DNA from: Armatimonadota bacterium
Lineage (GTDB): Bacteria > Armatimonadota > UBA5829 > DTJY01
Reading direction: 5' to 3'
DNA length: 44,039 bases
NCBI GenBank assembly: GCA_017993055.1
Contig: JAGONM010000030.1
Location: 2,173-46,211 of the forward strand
Of the stretch, positions 19,801-29,268 are shown one piece after another. Under the pieces are notes generated by a model. That model saw nothing but the letters and a program-made list of their open reading frames with translations, was not told the origin of the DNA and searched no databases. A program made the position numbers and the translations under genes. Position 1 is the stretch's first letter. The number at the start of each line of letters is the position of its first letter.

Positions 19801-20082
19801 CCGGACCTTCCAGAAGCACCTGAGGCCGGATTTCAGGGGGTTGCCCGCATACGCGACGTGGATGGACCGGTCGGACTCGATCCTGCCGCTGTCCCAGAGA
19901 TCGCCTTCGCCGCGAGCTAGGGCATCCTCGCTTCCCGATACCAGTATCTGAAAGGCGGTCTGGACCACGCCCCGTTCGGCGGACTCGAGGGTCCAGCTAA
20001 GGCGAGGATGCGCGACATCAACGCCCAGGGGATTGACCAGGTACTCGCACTTCAGGTCTCGAACGCTGACGCCTTCATGCAT
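16900..20082 (-). CDS. GH78 alpha-L-rhamnosidase
   Basis: A 1060-residue enzyme that releases terminal alpha-L-rhamnose. The order is that of GH78: N-terminal beta domains (CEYLVNPLGVDVAHPRLSW, then WDSGRIES), the rhamnosidase N domain (YVNGARIGDHVLSPGLTDYNKRALY), the (alpha/alpha)6 barrel with TDCPQRDERQGWFGD near residue 640, which carries the catalytic acidic cluster, and a C-terminal beta-sandwich. No signal peptide is visible, so it probably acts in the cytoplasm on oligosaccharides. A TTG at 20094 and the ATG at 20082 are both possible; neither has a clear ribosome site and I chose the ATG. It lies just downstream of gyrB on the same strand. Confidence 0.93.
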   Translation of the reverse strand: MHEGVSVRDLKCEYLVNPLGVDVAHPRLSWTLESAERGVVQTAFQILVSGSEDALARGEGDLWDSGRIESDRSIHVAYAGNPLKSGLRCFWKVRVWDGRGDPSGWSAPASWTMGLLDAADWKASWIGLDGGENPDCLADARWIWSPDESAQVAETSGKTRCFRRTVEIANVSEISGARLTIGAQSKFSVSVNGEQVAEWARTIFAPLSEVDVERYLKPGTNTVAVAASVSDDADRPSGLICALTAEFDSGEPLAITSDANWRAWPSETDGWEEQGFDDSGWLSAQELGRNGTPPFPTVPGDDYRRLPARMLRREFDARGAVRRATAYMCGLGLSELYVNGARIGDHVLSPGLTDYNKRALYVTYDVTENLRAGVNALGVILGNGRYFAPRRSAPTNTVNYGYPKLLLQLEIEYHDGSTETVLSDESWKLTDEGPIRANSEYDGEIYDARREMDGWSEPGFRDSDWQAAAMVDAPAGALSSEMSEPIRVMDTLRPIAITSPRPGVHIFDMGQNMVGWCRLRVEGPAGTRVCMKHSETLRPDGTLYLDNLRSAKVTDVYTLKGGGVEAYEPRFTYHGFRYVEVTGFPGAPDLSAIEGLVVHDALERTGEFSCSHPLLNRIYRNIYWGVRGNYRSIPTDCPQRDERQGWFGDRAQVSKGEMYMFDTAALYAKWIRDMEDSQHADGSLPDLAPAYWPFYTNSVTFPTAALVIPGHLYHVYGDLRILETHYACMRAWVEKTIPNLADFILPDDTYGDWCVPPESPEMIHAADPNRVTDRRLVSTAYFYQDLRLIARYALLLGRTDDATAYSDLADRMKTAFNARFFDPAAGVYDNGTQTSSVLPLAYGLVPDDQKERVVANLVENILVKSDCHIGTGMIGCQWLMRVLSDNGRPDVAYKLAVQTSYPSWGYMVEQGATTVWELWNGDRGDPLMNSGNHVMQIGDLLTWLHEYVAGIAPDEDCPGFKHTIMRPRAGCLTSAKAHHESMYGRIASDWSIKDGTFEWRVEVPPNTTATVHVPSDDHESILESGRPVEDAVGVEFLRTEDGRAVLRVGSGRYVFSARSG

Positions 20083-20110
20083 AGGGGGTGTCAAAGAGGA
20101 ACAGGGTGGG

Positions 20111-22315
<2,205 letters not shown>

Positions 22316-22390
22316 TCAGATTCTCCTTGGTCCGCGAGCGGCCGCCGGGCGCGCGGGAAGCTCTTTCGGCGGGCGGCATCAACTGAAGAG

Positions 22391-22420
22391 ATTATAGCAG
22401 AGTTCGAGGTCGCGGGTCAA
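22391..22420 (-). promoter_or_regulatory. promoter of gyrB
   Basis: The minus strand has TTGACC (22420-22415), an 18-bp spacer and a perfect TATAAT (22396-22391), about 80 bp upstream of the gyrB ATG. Confidence 0.68.
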
Positions 22421-22487
22421 TGCCTCCGAGAGCGGTCAATGGGGATCGGCGGGGGCGAAATCGCGGGAAAACCCGGTATTTGTGCGG

Positions 22488-22541
22488 TTAAGTAAGCCTG
22501 ACAGGTCGCCGACAATAGAATCAGGCGTGTCCCTTACTTAC
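22488..22541. repeat. two-tier inverted repeat between gyrB and the NAGPA gene
   Basis: The outer arms TAAGTAAG and CTTACTTA and inner arms CCTGA and TCAGG form a bulged hairpin. It lies 46 bp past the stop codon of the minus-strand NAGPA gene and upstream of the gyrB promoter. It has no T-run. It could be a processing or termination structure, or a dispersed palindrome with one copy here. Confidence 0.45.
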
Positions 22542-22587
22542 CTCCGTCGCGGGCTGCTCCGAGAGATCGGGGCGGCCCGTTTCCTTT

Positions 22588-25014
22588 TCAGGGCGAGATG
22601 TCCGCCGCCGCGCGGGGCCAGAGGACGCGCACGGGGAGCGCCTCCGGGCCGGCGGACGTCCCGCAGCGCATGATTCCGGTGACCCTGTAGTGCCCCGACG
22701 CGCTCGCCGGAAGGTCCGCGCCGACCTCGGAGAAGTCCACCTTGATCCCCCGCGCGGAGCCGTCGTTCAGGGCGGAGCCGTCGTCTATCCAGCAGACCCG
22801 CTGGCCCGGCCCGCCGCCCGAGGTCTTCCTCCCCCAGACAGTCACCAGCGACCCGATGCCGTTCAGGTTGGCCGACATCAACGGAGGATCGAGCGTCACG
22901 TCGTCAGCGACCCCCGGCTGCCGGCCGAACGGACCTCCGCCGGACGCGCGGTTGTTCATCGCCGCCGGGGAGGCATTCCCTGTCCCGCCGAGCGACATCA
23001 CCTGCGCCGGCACGATGACTACCTCCTTGTCGTATGGCGCCGGGGCATAGGCCGTCTGCCCGATGATCGCGATCCTTCCGCCGACCGCCGGCATCGCGGG
23101 CACGGCGGAGTTCCTCAGAACGCCGATCCCCATCGAGCCGTCCCTGACGTAGAACATCGAGGCGCCGGAGAACGCGGCTGTCACCGTCGCGTCCTGCAGG
23201 TAGACCGTCGCGCCGATCTGGCTCTCCTTGACCTGCGAAACCGTCGGCGCGGCGGGCACGGCCGTGACCCTGAAGTTGTCCGCGCGCGTGCCGAGCATGT
23301 TGGAGTTGGTGGTGAAGAACTCGTGGAAGCCGATCCCCGCGAAGCCGTTCGAGAAGCTCGAATCGAGAACGTTGGCGATCAGATTCCCCCCGAGGTAGTA
23401 GCGGATGTTCCGGCCGACGCACTCGATCCGCATCTTCCGCCAGGCCGACGACGTATAGTAGAGAGGCGCGCTCGCCAGGAAGTCGGTCAGCGCGCCGTTG
23501 ACGACCTTCCCCGCGCGGACGCGGCCGTTGTTCGTGTCGTAGGTCATCAGGTAGCAGTTGCCCCCGCCGAACGAGGTCAGCGTGAATGCGAAGTTGCCGT
23601 TGTCGCGCGCGATTATGCCGTACCTCTCGTACCCGTTCGCCGAGACGTCCGATCGGTACTGGCAGTAGACGTCCGCCTCGACGGCGTAGTCCCTGTCCGC
23701 GAGATCGCCGACGTGCACGACCTCGGCGCCGCCTGAGGGGTCCTTCACGGTGATGGCGTACCCGTCGCCTCCGGGTGCGGTCGGCGAGAAGGCGGAGACG
23801 GCGTTGTAGCAGAACTTGTCGTCCCACGGCAGAACGCGCCCGGACGACGGGAAGCTGTCCTGCAGCGGGAGGGTCGAAGCCGTGTCCTGCTTGACGAGCA
23901 GAACCGCGTTGCCGACCGCCCTCTGCGAGCCGTCCGACGGTACATTCCTCACCGTGCCGTCAACGACCATCGTCGTCGAGCCGCCGCCGTCGAGGTTGAT
24001 CGCGTCGGTCGCCCCGATGCTGAGCATGAAGTCCGCCATCTCCTGGAATGTCATCCCGACGCTGACAGCCGATCTGCCGTCAACCGCCACGAGGAACAGG
24101 TGAGTCGCGTTCCAGCCGATGAGCGTCCGCGGGTTGCGCGCCTTGAACGAGTCCGACCAGTTGCTCCAGGTCGAGGTGTTCGCCGCGCCGTTCGCGAGTA
24201 TCCATCCCGCGCCGGTGATGCCGAAGCGGGCGTTGTTGTACATGTTCGAGTTGATGTCGAGGAAGACGCGCACCCGGTCTCCGACCGAGACGTTCGCCGC
24301 GAGCGCCGCCGCCTTCGCCCCGTGCGCCGAGAGCACCAGCCCGCCGGCCGGGATCGCGTTGCTCAGCGACTGGGCGCCCGTGCGGACGGCAGTCACGGTC
24401 CCGGCGACTTCCTTGTCGGGCCGCATCGGGTAAGAGACGTTGGCGAGGACTACCTCGGTGCCCTCCGTGGTCGTGCGAGTGTAGGTGTCCCAGTCAACCG
24501 TGTAGCACACGAGCTGCTCGTCGGCGCGGGCGTAGTCAATCTTGTCCACCGCCAGGGTCGAGCCGTTGGCGAATGTGACCTTGTTGCCGCTCGAGCTCAT
24601 GTTCCGCTCGATGCGCGACCAGCGGGCGTCGGTGAACATATATGTTTCCCACGAGCCGCTCGCAAGCTGGATGTAGCCGTTGGAGTTCACCAGGATGCCG
24701 GTCACGTCTATGCCCGTGCCGAAGAAACTGCCGTTCACGGCCGCAAGGACGTCGTGCGACGGCGGGGAGTCGTACCGGCCAGCGATCGTCGTGACGACCT
24801 CTCGGGACGTGTAGTTCCGCTTCTTCTGGGGGAACCCGAGCTTGAGCTTGTACTCCGGGTAGGAGAGATCCATCTTCACGACGTACGCCACATTCGGGTG
24901 CGGCAGGTTGTATACGGTGTACTCAACCCCGGGGGCGATCACGGCCGCCGATGCCGGCGCCGCGAGGAGCGGGCCGATCAGCCCCGCGAGAACGATGATT
25001 CTGGTCAGTTTCAC
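22588..25014 (-). CDS. secreted phosphodiester glycosidase (NAGPA) domain protein
   Basis: An 808-residue exported protein. An earlier start is in frame, but the GTG at 25014 follows GGAGG and opens a clean signal peptide (KLTRIIVLAGLIGPLLAAPASA). Residues about 60-370 are a NAGPA-type phosphodiester glycosidase domain: AAVNGSFFG, TLIGWNATHLFLVAVDGR and the hallmark AINLDGGGSTTM. Related domains remove GlcNAc from phosphodiesters or act in exopolysaccharide and cell-wall metabolism. Residues about 380-590 form a concanavalin-like beta-sandwich. Residues about 593-808 are two OB-fold-like units with a GGG...NGIGSLVTVWG...DDGS pattern that recurs in the C39 protein at 40522-43272. Substrate unknown. 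Confidence 0.82.
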   Translation of the reverse strand: MKLTRIIVLAGLIGPLLAAPASAAVIAPGVEYTVYNLPHPNVAYVVKMDLSYPEYKLKLGFPQKKRNYTSREVVTTIAGRYDSPPSHDVLAAVNGSFFGTGIDVTGILVNSNGYIQLASGSWETYMFTDARWSRIERNMSSSGNKVTFANGSTLAVDKIDYARADEQLVCYTVDWDTYTRTTTEGTEVVLANVSYPMRPDKEVAGTVTAVRTGAQSLSNAIPAGGLVLSAHGAKAAALAANVSVGDRVRVFLDINSNMYNNARFGITGAGWILANGAANTSTWSNWSDSFKARNPRTLIGWNATHLFLVAVDGRSAVSVGMTFQEMADFMLSIGATDAINLDGGGSTTMVVDGTVRNVPSDGSQRAVGNAVLLVKQDTASTLPLQDSFPSSGRVLPWDDKFCYNAVSAFSPTAPGGDGYAITVKDPSGGAEVVHVGDLADRDYAVEADVYCQYRSDVSANGYERYGIIARDNGNFAFTLTSFGGGNCYLMTYDTNNGRVRAGKVVNGALTDFLASAPLYYTSSAWRKMRIECVGRNIRYYLGGNLIANVLDSSFSNGFAGIGFHEFFTTNSNMLGTRADNFRVTAVPAAPTVSQVKESQIGATVYLQDATVTAAFSGASMFYVRDGSMGIGVLRNSAVPAMPAVGGRIAIIGQTAYAPAPYDKEVVIVPAQVMSLGGTGNASPAAMNNRASGGGPFGRQPGVADDVTLDPPLMSANLNGIGSLVTVWGRKTSGGGPGQRVCWIDDGSALNDGSARGIKVDFSEVGADLPASASGHYRVTGIMRCGTSAGPEALPVRVLWPRAAADISP

Positions 25015-25168
25015 GGTCAACCTCCGCCGTGCCGGCGGGCACGGTACCACACTCTATCATCGGCAGGAGTGACCGTCAACTGGTATAAATACCGGGGCGG
25101 GGCGCGCCCTTGACTTTGGGCGCTAACCGGGGCATCATTGGAGTCAGCATCATCCCAGGAGGAACCCC

Positions 25169-26155
25169 ATGCCCGAACCGTTGATCGGCGAACTGAAATC
25201 GAGCCCGGTGATGAAGCGGTATCCCGGCAACCCCGTGCTCTCCCGCAAGGATATCCCATACAAGGCGAACCTGATCTTCAATGCGGGAGTGACGAAGTAC
25301 CAGGGCCGGTACGTCATGGTCTTCCGCAACGACTACGGCGAGTTCCAGCCTCACCGGTTCGAGGGGACGAACCTCGGGCTCGCGTTCAGCGGCGACGGCA
25401 TCGAGTGGGAGGTGTCCCCCACACCCTGCTGGGAACTGCAGGACGCTGAGATCAGCCGGGCATACGATCCGCGACTCACGGTGATGGACGGCCGCGTCTA
25501 CATGTGCTTCGCGGTGGACACCCGGCACGGCGTCCGTGGCGGGATCGCGGTGACCGACGACTTCGACAAGTTCGAGATCATCTCGATGTCCGTGCCGGAC
25601 AACCGCAACATGGTGCTCTTCCCCGAGAAGATCGGTGGGATGTACGTCCGGCTCGAGCGCCCGTTCCCGGTCTACAGCCGGGGTGGGGAGCGCTTCGACA
25701 CGTGGATCTCCGACTCGGCCGACCTGAAGTACTGGGGCAACTCGAACCTCCTGCTGGCGGTCGAGGACGTGCCGTTCGCCAACACGAAGACCGGGCCCGC
25801 CGCGCCGCCGGTCAAGACGCCGAAGGGGTGGCTGACGTCGTTCCATGCGGTGGACGCCGATCCTTCGCGCGGGAAGAACGGCTGGGAGCCGGTGTGGAGA
25901 AAGCGCTACACGGCGGGGATTATGCTGCTCGAGCTGGACGACCCGTCGAAGGTGATAGGGCTGTACAAGGAGCCGCTCCTCGCGCCGGAGACGCCGTATG
26001 AGGTAGAGGAGGGTTTCCGAACCAATGTGATCTTCCCCGGCGGGATGGTGCTGGATGACTCGGGCGAGGTGAAGCTCTACTACGGAGCGGCGGACACCGT
26101 CGAGTGCCTGGCGACGGCGGACGTCGCGGATCTCCTGGCCCTCTGCGGTGCGTGA
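25169..26155 (+). CDS. GH130 family glycoside phosphorylase or hydrolase
   Basis: A 328-residue five-bladed propeller enzyme of GH130, a family of beta-mannoside phosphorylases and related hydrolases. Seen: the opening YPGNPVLSRKDIPYKANLIFNAGVTK pattern, a substrate-site VMVFRNDYG strand, and AYDPRLTVMDG, where Asp100 fits the general acid. There is no signal peptide, so it acts in the cytoplasm on imported sugars. Phosphorylases and hydrolases differ in basic phosphate-binding residues that I cannot resolve by eye. An AGGAGG ribosome site precedes the ATG. The gene stands alone between two minus-strand neighbours. Confidence 0.85.
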   Translation: MPEPLIGELKSSPVMKRYPGNPVLSRKDIPYKANLIFNAGVTKYQGRYVMVFRNDYGEFQPHRFEGTNLGLAFSGDGIEWEVSPTPCWELQDAEISRAYDPRLTVMDGRVYMCFAVDTRHGVRGGIAVTDDFDKFEIISMSVPDNRNMVLFPEKIGGMYVRLERPFPVYSRGGERFDTWISDSADLKYWGNSNLLLAVEDVPFANTKTGPAAPPVKTPKGWLTSFHAVDADPSRGKNGWEPVWRKRYTAGIMLLELDDPSKVIGLYKEPLLAPETPYEVEEGFRTNVIFPGGMVLDDSGEVKLYYGAADTVECLATADVADLLALCGA

Positions 26156-26157
26156 AC

Positions 26158-26290
26158 CTGGGAATGGAATCCCCAGGCAAGTCAGGTGCAAAGCGAGCTG
26201 AAGCAGGCTTACTGTACTGCTGTCTCTCGGCTTGCTTCAGCCTGCTTGACGTGCGCCTCGCCTCGTCCTTCAGGTCGAGGACCGCTTGGT
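26158..26290. repeat. repeat F, copy 1
   Basis: About 130 bp shared with 28690-28829: GGAATNGAATCCNNAGGCAAG, GTGCAAAGCGAGCTGAAGC, an inverted GCTTCAGCCTGCTTGA, and TCCTTCAGGTCGAGGACCGC. It overlaps the 3' end of the methyltransferase gene and supplies its last codons and stop. Confidence 0.85.
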
Positions 26291-27046
26291 GCAGCGGTGT
26301 ATTATCTCGCCTGACAGTCCGTAGGTCCTTATGGTCGTTGCATCCAGCCACTGCTCCGGCCTAATGACGGCGACCTCAAAACCGACTCTTGAGAGCCGCT
26401 CGAGGATATCGCTTCCGTACTGCCGGACGTGATCGGCCTGCCCGAAAAGCCTGATCCGCTGCGCTGGCGTGTATGCGTCCAGAGCCTCGATTGTCCGCTG
26501 TCCGTCCGTGGGGACCATCACCACGGCCCATCCGCCGTTCTTTAGCACCCGATACATCTCCGACATCGCCTTAGCGTCATCGGGAATATGTTCGAGCACG
26601 TGCAGGCACAGGATGCCGTCAAGGTGCTCAGTCTGCATCGGTATGTCGCACAGATCCATCCGGAAGTCTATCGCAGGCTTCTCTGCCAGGTCGCCCGCTA
26701 GATAGGTGAGGTCCGGGATCAGCCTCAGATGGTCGGAGAAGCACTGTTCGGGGGCAATATGCAGTAAGCTCAACTGGTTCTCGAAAAGTGGGGTACACGT
26801 CCTCAGGTAGAGCCAAACGAGCCTATGCCGTTCTAGCGCCCCACATCCGGGACACCGAGCACCCAGGCGGACAACAGAGCGATCGGATTGCACAACTCGT
26901 TGGGGTGCGAACCGTCGAAACCGACGATCGCAGATCGGACACTGGAACTCCCCGCCGCGAAGGGAAAGGCATTCTATCTGACGCCTGATCTTGCGAACCC
27001 AACGCAACCCGCTGCTGGGGACGATAGATTTGAACATCTGCTTCAT
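26270..27046 (-). CDS. class I SAM-dependent methyltransferase
   Basis: A 258-residue methyltransferase. Near the N-terminus a CxxC...CPGC pair (CPICDRRF, RCPGCGALERHR) suggests a zinc-ribbon-like element. The core has LLHIAPEQ, a motif with the acidic residues of the SAM site (YLAGDLAE, DFRMDLCDIP), LDGILCLHVLEHIPDD and a GGWAVVMVP strand. This resembles methyltransferases found with glycan or surface-polysaccharide genes, but no target is visible. A GTG at 27064 is possible; the ATG at 27046 was preferred, with weak ribosome-site support for either. Its C-terminus (KRSST) is coded by repeat F. Confidence 0.75.
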   Translation of the reverse strand: MKQMFKSIVPSSGLRWVRKIRRQIECLSLRGGEFQCPICDRRFRRFAPQRVVQSDRSVVRLGARCPGCGALERHRLVWLYLRTCTPLFENQLSLLHIAPEQCFSDHLRLIPDLTYLAGDLAEKPAIDFRMDLCDIPMQTEHLDGILCLHVLEHIPDDAKAMSEMYRVLKNGGWAVVMVPTDGQRTIEALDAYTPAQRIRLFGQADHVRQYGSDILERLSRVGFEVAVIRPEQWLDATTIRTYGLSGEIIHRCTKRSST

Positions 27047-27074
27047 CGCCAATGCGAATAGCACCTATGTCGGT

Positions 27075-28382
27075 TCATATGTCAGGAGGCGGTGGAGGGT
27101 CGCCACCGCCCGGATCATCTGAGTCCTCACCCACGGTGAACTGGCCTGGCTCAGTGGAGTATATGTACCTAGTGTTCTTAGCTCCAGTCTTCGCCACGGA
27201 ACTGCCAGTACCTGACGGAAGCGGACCTGGGCTGTCATTGCTGTTCTTGGCGCCCACGCGCCAGAACAACCTCTGACCGTCCGCAACACCCCCCAGTTCC
27301 GAACAGTTGCTCAAGTCAACCGTCAGTTGGCTCGCACTACGATCTACGTCAACGCAGACAGTCTTAGCGCGAATGAACTGGTCACTTGTTGATACTTCGA
27401 CACGGTAGCGGTCCGCGCCCTGAGACAACTCCCAGTTAAATGTGACGCTAATGAGAGGCGGACCTGCTGCGGGAACCGCGCTGCGGCATGCCGGAGGAGA
27501 GACATAAGTAGCGCTTCCGAGGTAGACGGGAGTGGTCTCCCTGTAAACCACTCTGCCGTCAGTCGAGCTTATGACGCGATACACCGCGGAGATCCAGTAG
27601 TGGTGAGTCTTGCCCACGGTGATGCCAGGCATGGTTTCCTGAGTGCACTGTGCCAGTTCGCCGTCAGTTCCGAAGCAGTACCAGGTGTAATCCAACCGCG
27701 TTGCGGTATCGTCAATGGAATGATGGTCAAAATGGCCTATGCCGCCACTGTACGGAACAGCAGTAACTACGTCAGGCACAAGAACCGGGCATGCAAGTGT
27801 AGAATCTCCGTCTGATTGAATATAGTTGCCGTAAACGTCGCGCCAGACATGGTACTCGACGATATCAGAGGACCTGATGCCCACAAAATCGTTCCAGCCG
27901 ATGAATACGCCTCCGTCATCGAATGCCGACGTGATATCCGGCTCAGTCCCAGCGGCTGCAACGCCGGTGGTTACGGGCTCCACATCGGTCCACACGGCAA
28001 GACTCAGGCTCTTGTGCTGCCCAGCTTGTAGCGCGAACGGCTCCGTACAACTGGCAACCGGCGTCCCGACAGCTCCGGGCTGTCCATAGGCAGTCGCAAC
28101 CGCAGCCAGGTTACCCGGGGGCAGGTCTTCGAAACTCACCGTGGACTCGTCTTCGTCTTCCAGACGATCTAAGACGGCGCTTGCGATCACCTGTGCACCG
28201 CTCCTGATCTCGATTCTCACGCTCAGAGCGGCTTCCGGTATAGGTCCTGAGGGTTCGGGCCAGGCAACAGATATGGATGCGCTACCCGTCACCGATCCGC
28301 CGGAGTGGCTGCCGCAGCCAGCGAGCAACGATAACACTAGTGCAGATACCATACCCACTAGAATTACCAATGGTCGGCGCAC
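27075..28382 (-). CDS. lipoprotein with fibronectin-like region
   Basis: A 435-residue exported lipoprotein. The frame opens at a TTG (28421), but a GTG at 28382 has AGGAG 8 bases upstream and gives a classic lipoprotein signal MRRPLVILVGMVSALVLSLLAGC, with Cys23 the likely lipid site. The mature part has beta-rich segments that look like fibronectin type III or surface-adhesion modules (for example LISVTFNWELSQGADRYRVEVSTSDQF) and a Pro-rich end. No enzyme motif was seen. Codon use is less GC-biased than in the core genes. The TATAAT at 28527 probably drives it. The methyltransferase gene follows 28 bp downstream on the same strand. Confidence 0.75.
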   Translation of the reverse strand: MRRPLVILVGMVSALVLSLLAGCGSHSGGSVTGSASISVAWPEPSGPIPEAALSVRIEIRSGAQVIASAVLDRLEDEDESTVSFEDLPPGNLAAVATAYGQPGAVGTPVASCTEPFALQAGQHKSLSLAVWTDVEPVTTGVAAAGTEPDITSAFDDGGVFIGWNDFVGIRSSDIVEYHVWRDVYGNYIQSDGDSTLACPVLVPDVVTAVPYSGGIGHFDHHSIDDTATRLDYTWYCFGTDGELAQCTQETMPGITVGKTHHYWISAVYRVISSTDGRVVYRETTPVYLGSATYVSPPACRSAVPAAGPPLISVTFNWELSQGADRYRVEVSTSDQFIRAKTVCVDVDRSASQLTVDLSNCSELGGVADGQRLFWRVGAKNSNDSPGPLPSGTGSSVAKTGAKNTRYIYSTEPGQFTVGEDSDDPGGGDPPPPPDI

Positions 28383-28526
28383 AGCATAAGCTCCTAGCAG
28401 GGTATCTTGAATGGGCCTCAAAGGTTACTCCGATCGGCCGGTGTTGAGCGGATTGGCGCAAGTAGGACAATGTGCACTCTCGAAAAGTATACTCGTTCCG
28501 CCGCCAGTATACATTCCGCCCTCAAT

Positions 28527-28554
28527 ATTATACCCCATACTCTTGCTCCCTCAA
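28527..28554 (-). promoter_or_regulatory. promoter upstream of the lipoprotein gene
   Basis: The minus strand has TTGAGG (28554-28549), a 16-bp spacer and TATAAT (28532-28527), about 145 bp before the GTG start. Apart from this and repeat F at its far end, the 28383-28808 gap shows nothing I can name. Confidence 0.45.
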
Positions 28555-28689
28555 TCCTGCAGATGGCCCCGCAGGTGTCTGCTCCTGATTCACATGATCG
28601 AAGCATCTGCTACCCTGGTGCACTGTCCAGCGATCGCGAGCACGATGTCACACTTCCAACAAGAAAGAGCGCTCACCGTCTAGGACCGA

Positions 28690-28829
28690 AGCCTGGGAAT
28701 AGAATCCTTAGGCAAGTCGGGTGCAAAGCGAGCTGAAGCAGGCTCGTAGTGTCACAGATCGGAAGGAAGCTCGCTTCAGCCTGCTTGAGGTGCGCCTCGC
28801 CTCGTCCTTCAGGTCGAGGACCGCTTCGA
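28690..28829. repeat. repeat F, copy 2
   Basis: It matches copy 1 at 26158-26290 over its length except for a central segment of about 25 bp that differs. It overlaps the last codons of the small lipoprotein gene. Confidence 0.85.
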
Positions 28830-29264
28830 GTAGACCTCCTTCACCGTCTTGTCCGCCTCGTCAATCCAGCCCTGGATCACCTCGCGGGGGACGCCCCACC
28901 GGTCGGAGGATGCCGGCACGTCCACATCCTCGTAGCCGACGTCCGACGTGCTCCGCGGGCTGTCAACCCACTTCACCTCCTTGGGGTCGAAACGATACAG
29001 GTTCAGGTAGTACTCGCTGTCCTTGTAGCCGATGATCATCGCCCCGTAGTAGTGCCCCTCGTACTCGTGCAGTTTCTCGTAGTCGAGCGTGCATCCGGGG
29101 TCGGACTCGCACTTCAGGCGCGCGACGGCGGTGAAGTCCTTCCAGCTCTGCCCGGCGTCTACGACCGGCGCGGGAGCAGGCGGCTTCTGTACCGGCGCCG
29201 CCGGCGGCTTGCATCCCGAGACGATGATCGCGGCTAACATGAGTGAGAACATCGAATACCGCAT
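28809..29264 (-). CDS. small lipoprotein of unknown function
   Basis: A 151-residue protein with a lipoprotein signal (MRYSMFSLMLAAIIVSGC, Cys18), a Pro-rich linker and a compact domain of about 110 residues rich in Tyr, Asp and Glu (YEGHYYGAMIIGYKDSEYYLNLYRF). I do not recognise the domain. An AGGAGGT ribosome site overlaps the stop codon of the preceding 874-residue gene, so the two are translationally coupled. The last residues KRSST are coded by repeat F and match the methyltransferase terminus. Confidence 0.7.
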   Translation of the reverse strand: MRYSMFSLMLAAIIVSGCKPPAAPVQKPPAPAPVVDAGQSWKDFTAVARLKCESDPGCTLDYEKLHEYEGHYYGAMIIGYKDSEYYLNLYRFDPKEVKWVDSPRSTSDVGYEDVDVPASSDRWGVPREVIQGWIDEADKTVKEVYSKRSST

Positions 29265-29268
29265 CGTG

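Noticed and set aside
27075-28382. Lipoprotein gene as part of the foreign block
   Set aside because: Its composition is somewhat looser, but it has no RTCGAY site and writes Val-Asp as GTTGAC and GTAGAT, so it follows the host pattern.
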